Notes under the pieces: model-generated
Told to the model about the DNA's origin: nothing
The model's input: the letters and a program-made list of their open reading frames with translations, nothing else
Database searches by the model: none
Shown: one piece after another, positions 8,830-17,800 of the stretch
Numbering within the stretch: position 1 is the stretch's first letter
How the letters are laid out: each line of letters opens with the position of its first letter
Program-made: the position numbers and the translations under genes
Source: a virus
Strand: one strand, 5' to 3'
Length of the DNA: 44,311 bases
Virus record (IMG/VR): IMGVR_UViG_3300029448_000092
Coordinates: 1-44,311 of that record

Positions 8830-11800
8830 ATGAATAGAGAGTTTGCTAGACTTAATCGTCTATACTCAGGCGGTGTTATAAAACCTGAAGATTATTTTAA
8901 TGGTGTATATCGTGAATATAGTAAAAGTGGAGACACGTTTAGTTTAGACCAAGTAGATTTGTTTGAAAAACAAACAAAAGAAGTTGGCTTAGAGTGGAAA
9001 CCTGATATATCATCAGAAGAAGGTAAAATAGCAGGAGTATTAAATCAATTTACTTCTGGTGTTGCAGAAGGTTTTACAACATTTGGTTGGGCAGATGACC
9101 CAGATAATACCATAGAAGGATTATCTAATAAGATAGGACACTTAGTAGGGTTTGCTCCTGATATTATTGGTGGTTTTCTATCATTTGGTGCTAGCGTACC
9201 TATTAGTGCTGTTAAAAAAGCTACAGCTAAGTCTGGCTTAGTAGGTGCTTCTAAAACATGGAATAAGTGGTTAGAGAAAGGTGCTGAACAAATCCCATTG
9301 CTTTCTAGAAAAGATATTAAAACTGGTAAAATCGGATTACGTTCTGTTCCTTTAAGAGTTGCAGACTTTGTTGTAGATAATGCTGGAAAACGTTTAGGTG
9401 ATGCAAAATTAATACAAACATCATTTTTAACTAGAGGTTTAGCAAATAGTGAAGGATTTAAAGCTGTAGCTGAAGAAAGTGCTAGACTTGGAGTTGCTTT
9501 AGCTGTATCTGCACGTAAAGAGGGTCCTGAAGGTTGGGCTGATGCTGCAATGCACGGAGCTATGGCTGGTGCTTTTTTTGGAGGATTAGGTAGGTATGTA
9601 TATTTAGGTAAGTTACTAGGTAGTGGAAATAAAGGAGCTATTGTTAAAGCTTCTAAAGAAATTAGAAATACTGCAGATGATTTATCAGCTGCTTTAGACG
9701 ATATTGCATTTCAGTTAACAGGTAGTACTGTTAAAAAGGGTAGAACTGTAACTACTGGAAGACAAAGTCCCAAAGGTGAAACGGAAGTAAGAACATTACA
9801 ATCAACTGGAGCTAGGGTAGAAGTAGAACAAAAAAATCCTTTACACTGGTTAAGTACCACAGAAGAAGCTTTAGCTAAAAATAGAATAGGTGGAATTAAA
9901 AAAGGACCAACTTATAAACCAGGTGGAGGTACTTCTACTGGTCAATTTACTGAACAACAAGTGCAACTCTTAACCTTTATGGTAAAAGGTGGATTAGGCT
10001 CTGGATTTACTGGTGGTATGGCTACAATGCAACGAGCTCCATTGCCTGACCAAGTATATGAATACTTACTAGGGTTTTTCTTTGGTGCTGCTAGTAGACC
10101 TAGAGGTGAGTCTGAAGCAACACAATGGCTTTTAACTAAAGGCTATCCAGAAATGAATAAACAAGCTTTTAATCAATATCCTTTAAAACCAGAAGTTGTA
10201 AACGGAAGATTAGAATACCGAGATAAAGGTTTTGTAGACTTTGATTACAAAAAAATAGAGGGATATGAAAAACTGGATGGTCCTGCTAGGGATTATTTAG
10301 AAAGATGGCATGGAAATAGAATTAATGACATGTTTAACAGAGAGGCGTTCCCAGAAGTTTTAATGACTAGAATTGCAAATAAATTAGAAGACCCTAGGTT
10401 TGAAAGGGAAAAAGCTAAAAGAGGCGACTTAAAATTCATGCAAGACATGATAAATGCTGAAGTACAAAGATATAGAGCTGAAACAGTGCCCGCTGAAGTT
10501 GAAGCTAGATTAGAGACTATGTTAGGTCAATTAGAAAATACAGATGTAACTAAATCTAAAGTTGGTGAATTTATTGATGTTTATGATGTACAAGGATTTC
10601 CTGTGCAAGTTGAAGTTATAAGTAAAAGTAAAGACGGCGTATTTAAAGTAAGAGACTTATCTAATGGTAATATTTCTACTTTAGATGGTAAAGACGGTAG
10701 TTTCAGTAGAATTAATGCAGCTAACGAAGCTTATGTATTAAACTTAGAACCTGACGTTTTTGGTAAAACAGAAGCATTTGATAAGTATAATGGTAAAAAG
10801 CTATATGATTTAACATTAAAGCAATTAAGTGAATTAACAGACAGTTTATTAGCTACACAAACTGAAGGTACTTTAAGTACAATGACGCAAAGAATTTTAA
10901 ATGCAATAGAACTTAGAGCAAATCAAATCCAACCTAAGCCAGAACATAAAGCTAAAATGGATAATCAAGCTGAAATTCTTGAAAACGGTAGTTTAAATAA
11001 GCAAAGACAAGACGAAATAGCAGATCAACTTGATTTAAGTGAAAAGCAAAAATCTATAGATTACGAAGCTAGAGTAGAAGAAATTTTATCAGAAGTTGGA
11101 ATAAATGATAGAGCTAAGTCTGTTATTAGAAATTTAGCTAGAGCAGAAGGTAATGTAGATGTAGCAAGATTTTGGTATAGCGTAGATGCTTATTTAAAAC
11201 TTAACAAAGACTCTATAGTAAACGCTGCTGATGCTAGAGCAGGTTCTATAAAAAGAGATGTAAATAAACCTTTAGATTTGTTTTCTTATGAATATGTAAA
11301 TAAAGATGGAAAAATAAAGACTAGAGAAGTTAATCCAAGACAGCTATTGCAAGAAGTATATTTTAAAGAAAGAGGAATGTCTAAAAGAAAATCTTATAAA
11401 ATAAAAGTAATACATACAGAAAAAAGTAAAGACTGGAGTATTGAATGGGATGTAGTTCCTAATGAAGATTACAATGGAAGACCATTACGTGTTACGTCTA
11501 CTCAAAGTTATTGGAACACTAGAATGCAAAATGTATTTGGACCTAACAAAGGACCATTTGAAAAGATAATAAGTCACGAAATGATTCCTGGTGAATATGG
11601 TGGTGAAGCAAAAGTTAAGTTTTTAAATTCACTTTCTAAATCTGAGTCTTTGTATGCTATAAATTTAATGTTAGCTAAACAACCACAGTCTGAAGGTGGT
11701 CCAAGGTATATATCTGGGTTTAATCCTTCTAATGGTGAGCTAATTACAATTCCTTATGCGCAAGATGTATATAAAATATATAACAATTTATCTGCTCCTG

Positions 11801-14800
11801 AAATTGAAGCTATTGGAAGGCAATTAAGTGGTATCGAAAAAGGCAGCTTAACAAAAAATAATGTTAATATAGATTCCTTAAAAGATATATTTATAAATCA
11901 AACTGATAACTCCTTAGGTAATAAAAGCACTTTAAATGATGCTAAATTAATGTATGAAAAAGTAAGACTTTCTAATTTTATTTATGCAGCTGAAATAGCA
12001 GGTTATTTAAATCCAGCTAAAGCTAGAACTAGAGCAGACTTAGTAGAGGCATTAAACAAATATATAAAAAATCCTTTGTTTCCTAATGTAGCTAAAGCAA
12101 CTAAATACATTAAAACATTTTACAATGGAGTTCCATTACAAGCTAAAAACTATGGAAATACTACTTTTACTAATGGTAAAGGTGAGGTTATAGAGTATAA
12201 GTCTATTTTAAACGAAGAAGGTGGAGCTACTGCAGTTATATTAAATGACCATTTAATGCCATACACTGTTATAGAAGGTGGTAAACAAGTTACTAAACAA
12301 TTTGAATTAACAGATGGTACTAAATACTATAGCAGAAGATGGAGAGAAAGAATACTTTTAGAATCTGGAAGAATAGACCCAGATACAAAAACGAGAGATT
12401 ATGATGCATATATTAAAGATGTAATTTTAGTTCCAGAGAATATGCAAAAAGATAGGGGTTTGTTAATAAATAAAGGTGCTGAAGATGCAGCAACTAAAGC
12501 TATATACGATTTAATGGATGCAAACGGGTGGGATGTTATGATTTACAAGTCAGGACAGAAGTCTAATAGCAGACATGAAATTGGAGATATTGAGTATAAT
12601 GCAAAAACTGATTCTTGGTCTGTAACTAAAACACCTGAAAAATTTACTATAAAACCTGAAGATATCAGGGTAATACCACATGAAGTAGAGATAAAGAGAG
12701 ATGGTAGTGCTCCTATACATTGGGGTTTAATGAATAAAATTAGTGACCGTATGACTCCTGAAACTAGAAAAGCTTTTAGTAAGTTAATATCTAATGTAAC
12801 AGAAGGTGACAGAGGGTATATACATGAACTAACTAACAGATTGAAAGACAATAGATATGTAAAAGACCAATTGTTATCTGATGGTAGATTGTTAGATATA
12901 GATAAGCTTAGTATGCCTTTTGTATATGACGTATTAACTAATAATTTACATTCTCCCTTAGCTAGAGATATTATTAAGAGACTATTTAAATCAGACTCAG
13001 CTGATATTTTTGAAACTACGTTTGGTAGAGAAGGAATAGAAGATATTGCAAGTTTAAACGCATGGTTAGAGCAAATTGATTATAATCCTTACGGATTACT
13101 CTATGGTAATAAAGCAAGTGCATTTAATAGTGCATTAAATAACATATTAGTAAATAAATTAGGAAGACCTATTATTAAAAGAGGTTTTACATCTTTACGA
13201 CTCAAAGGTTATGACCCAGAAACAGATGCTTTTTTAAAGAAACAAAATGGCGAAGGTGTTAAAGAAGGTGAATTTTATTTGTACGAAGGAGACTATACTC
13301 GTGATATAGAGTATAGAAACAAAGCTGGTGAAACAGAAGTTGGTAAACTTGGTGATGTTTATAAAAAAATATTTTTAGCAGAAAAAAAGAAAAATCCTAA
13401 TTCAGTTTTTACAAAAACACTAGAAGAAGACTTGATGTATGTTATTACTAGGTCGCCACAGGCAGATGAAGCTGGTATTGCTACTTTAAAATTTGGTGGA
13501 TTTATTAATAAAGCAGGTAGAGGCATTGTTGTACATAAAAAAACAGCAGAACGATTAGGTGGTGCAGACTATGATGGAGATATGGTAGCAGGTTATCAAA
13601 GTATAGACCCATTAATTAAACAAGAATTTAGAAGAGATGTTTTTGCTAAAATGCATACAGATTCTAAAGGCAATATTAAACCTTTAAAAAACCCAGATTA
13701 TAACAAAAAATTTGGTATTGAACTAGCTTCAAGCAATCCAAGGGATGTTTGGGACCCAGAGTTGCGCTATACGGCTGGATATCAGGCCATACAGGGACAA
13801 ACAGACATTGGGTTAGATGTTAATGCGTCTCAGACTTTTAGGCGTGTATTTGACAGTATTTACATGAAAAAGGGAAATCTTCCAATAAATAAATCTGGAA
13901 GCCATAGTCTTATAATTAATCCAGAGTTTGCTCAATCTAGCCAAAAAGAGACTACATTATATTCAGGAGCCGCATCAGGCTCTGACACAGCTTGGGCTTT
14001 AGCAGCTTCAAAAGCAGGTCATAAAGTTGTAGAATTTAAACCTGGTGAAGCTGGTCCAGAAGTAGATGTATTTATAAACAAAGCAAATAAAGTATTGAAA
14101 AGACCTTGGCAAGGATATGCATATATTATAAGAAGAAATTATTTACAAGTAAAAGACTCTGATATGGTTTTAGCTGTTGGAAAAATAGTTAAAAATAATA
14201 CGCAAGTAGATGGAGGAACTGGTTGGGCAGTTCAAATGGGTATTGATAAAGGAATACCAGTTGAGGTGTTTAATCAAAAGGATAATCGTTGGTATAAATG
14301 GAGTAAAAACAATAATGTATTTGAAAAACAATCTGAAAATTATATTCCTACTCCTACTCCTAAATATACTGGTATAGGAACTAGAGGTCTTACAGCAAAA
14401 GGTACTCAAGCTATTAAAAAAGTTATTGATAAAATGCCAGTTGGTAAATCTAAAAAATTAACTACAGATGAAATATGGGACGCTATAAGAGACGAAAGAA
14501 CTACAAAACAAAACAATGCTTTTGATGCTTTAGATTACATAGGAATGAAACCCTCTCAACAAGTATCAGCTGAATCCTTTTTTAGATATTTTCAAATTAT
14601 AGATGCTAAAGGCAATCCATTAAAACCTTTATCTGATGTAAATGTAAAAGATTATTTAAATTCTATATTACCAACTACTTTGGAAGGTGCTTTAGATTAT
14701 GGTCCTATTTTTAATCCTACTAAAAAATCAATACAATGGAAAATAAATGAAAAATTTGGACAAAATACTGCAAAAGAAGATAAAGAAGGAAGCATTTATA

Positions 14801-17800
14801 GGAAAGGACCTCAAAAAGTAGGTTTTGAAACATTGCAATACGCTTTAGATTTAAATTCCGAACAAGTATTTGGTAAAATTAAATTTAAAGAAAGCAGTAA
14901 GGGAAAATTAGTTGAAAATACTATAAATGATGTAACTGTAAAAGAGTTAAATAGAAAATATGTAGAAGTAGATTATATTTATTTAGGAAAAGTTAGAAAT
15001 AAAAAAATTCCACTAAATCGTTTAACGGAAATTAATTATGACCACAATTATTTTAGAGGGCTAGAAGTTTTAGCTGCAGCAGATGCTTCCTTTAATGGAA
15101 ATAAAGGAAGAGAAAGACAAAATCAAGAATTATACGGTCAAGATAAGTCTCATCGTATGGATGTTATAGAAGATGCTATGGCAGAAATGAATCAATATTT
15201 TAAAGCTGATTCTGCTCAAAATAAAATTGCTAACAATTTAAAATTGATGAAAGAAGAAGTTGGTAGTTTAAAATTTGAATTAGATATATTCAAACACAAC
15301 GATTTAACTAATATATTTAAAAATATTACTAATGCTTATGTAAATATGAAAGACACTCCTTTGTTTAAGTATTTAATTGATAAAAAATATATAGACCCTA
15401 AATCAGATGCTTTTATGATAGCAGCAAATGAAAAAGGTTTATCTGGAGCACAAAAAGCTGGATTAATATTAAAAACTATTTCTTTAGATGCTGAATTAAA
15501 TTCTAAATTTACCAAATTAAAAACTAAAGACTATAAAGGTCGTTTAGTAAGTTTAGTAGAAAAAGGTTTATATAAAGATGTTTTAATTGCAAATCATATA
15601 CGTAGAGCAGAAATGTTAGTATCTGCATCTGAAATAGTTCAACAATTAGAAATGAGGCTGCAAAATCAGGGAATTTCTTCAAAAGATATATATAAATTAG
15701 TAGGAAGCATGGTAGAAGATGTTTTTGTAGGTAAACACATATTACAATCACGTTATCACACTAACAGAAAACAACAAAAAGGTGACCCTTATGTTGATAA
15801 ATTTTTAAAAGGTCAATATGAAAAATATAGAACTATAAGAGTTGAATCTGGAAAAGAATTGCAATTAGATGCACCTACGCAAGAAGTAATGAAATTTCTT
15901 TTACACAGAATGTTATTAAGTGATATTGTTCCAGGTCAAAAACCTAAAGACTTTTTTAGAGAAGGCGTTTTTGAAACTGAAGGCGTAGAAGCTGGGTTAG
16001 TTAAAAAGTATGGCATTGAAACTAAAACAGAAACAATAGTTAATGAAGCTGGAGTACCAGTAGATAGACAAATAAGCGATTTAAGAAAACAGTTTAATCA
16101 AAGTGCTAACAAAAATTTAATACCTCCAAAAGATTTAGAAAAAAGCATAGAAAGATTATTGTCTGAAGGTGTAGATGATATAACTTTAGATTTGGCTGTA
16201 GAAAAAATGGTATTAGACGGTCTTAAACAAACAGAAAAAAATAGAATAGCCAATATGTTTAAACGAACAAAAGGTGTTTCTGGAGAAAGTGCAAACTTGT
16301 GGAATTCTCAACATATTCCTAATGCACATAAAGTACAAATTATAAAAGATATAACTGAATTTATTACTGCAGCAGATGCTTATGGAGCAAGTGCTAAAAA
16401 ATATGTAACTGAAATATTTAAAGTACCAGTAGATAAAGCAAGAGTTAGTTTGTTGGAAACATTAAAAGCTTTAGAAAAAAAGAAAACAAATAATCAAGCC
16501 AAACAAGCGGTAGAAGAATCTATCCAAATAGATTTAGTAAATGTATTGTCTGATTTATCTAGAAAAAAAGAATATAAAAAAATTAAAGAGCAGGAAAAAA
16601 TAGAACAAGAAGCTGAAAAAGAAGTATTAGAAAAAGCAGACAAAGAATTAAAAGAAGACATAGAGTTAAAAACTAAAGACCAAGACATATATAATGAGTT
16701 TAGTGAAAATATAAAAAAAGAAATTAACAAAGAAGTATTTAAAAAAACACACATTGAATATGGTACTGGTGATTTTTTAATGCAAATACACAATATTTAC
16801 AAAGAACATGGAAGACCTACTGCTATGGCTATAGCCAAAAGAGCTATACGTCAATTCTACAGCAATAAAGATAAACAAGATTTGTTTGCATTAAAAAAAT
16901 CTAAACCATTAGAAATGGTAGAAGATTTGTATGACCCTACAATTCCAGCTGTAGAAACTCCTGAAATGGCAAGAGAATTTCACAAACTAGAAACTATGAT
17001 TGAAAAAAATCCTGATTTATTAATTACCGTAGAAGGGTTAATGGCAGAACTGTCTGGTCAAATAGGGTGGACTGGAGTACAAAACGTTGCTATACCTTTA
17101 CAAGATTCAGAGTTAATTCACATGAAAGCATTTAATAAATTTGTTGAAGATATGTATGTAGCTAAAGGTTCTTTATTAGATAAAATTAAAAACAAATTTA
17201 AAGAATTTGGTAAAAGCGATATGGATGCTGAAGCATTTAGAAAAAAAATAGATAAAGACAAATCTCCAGCTGAAGTAAAAAGTATTTATCATTTATTGTT
17301 TAATGAGTTTGTAGGTCAAAAATTAAAAACTCATGAAATGGAATTGTATGAAAAGAAAAATGTTCCCGTATTTAATAAAAATGGTAATCCTGTTATAACT
17401 ACCAGAACATTAACATTGCCTACAAGTACAATGGAAATGGTTCGTATGATGGTTGACCAGGGCAAAACATTAAACACTGCTTTATCTGGATTTGCTGAAC
17501 AACATTTAAAAGAAACATTCGAATTTATTAATGCTAATGACAATTATCTTTTAGGAAACTTTAGAGATATATTTAAAGCAGCAATAGCTATTCGTGAATA
17601 TGACCCTGTAACAGATAAAAAAAGTTTGCATTATGGCGATGGAATGTATGGTAATCAAAAATTAGACAATCAAAGTAAAGAATATTTACGTAAAGAATAT
17701 TTAAAAGCTCAAGATTATTTAGATTCAGTTAGAATGAAAGAAGGAGAAATTTGGCCAGATGCACCAGACAAGGGTGGTATGCGCAAATTTACTATACAAG

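Noticed and set aside
12543-12851. 102-residue minus-strand frame inside the giant gene
   Set aside because: Complement shadow of the giant gene with no ribosome binding site and no neighbouring genes on that strand.
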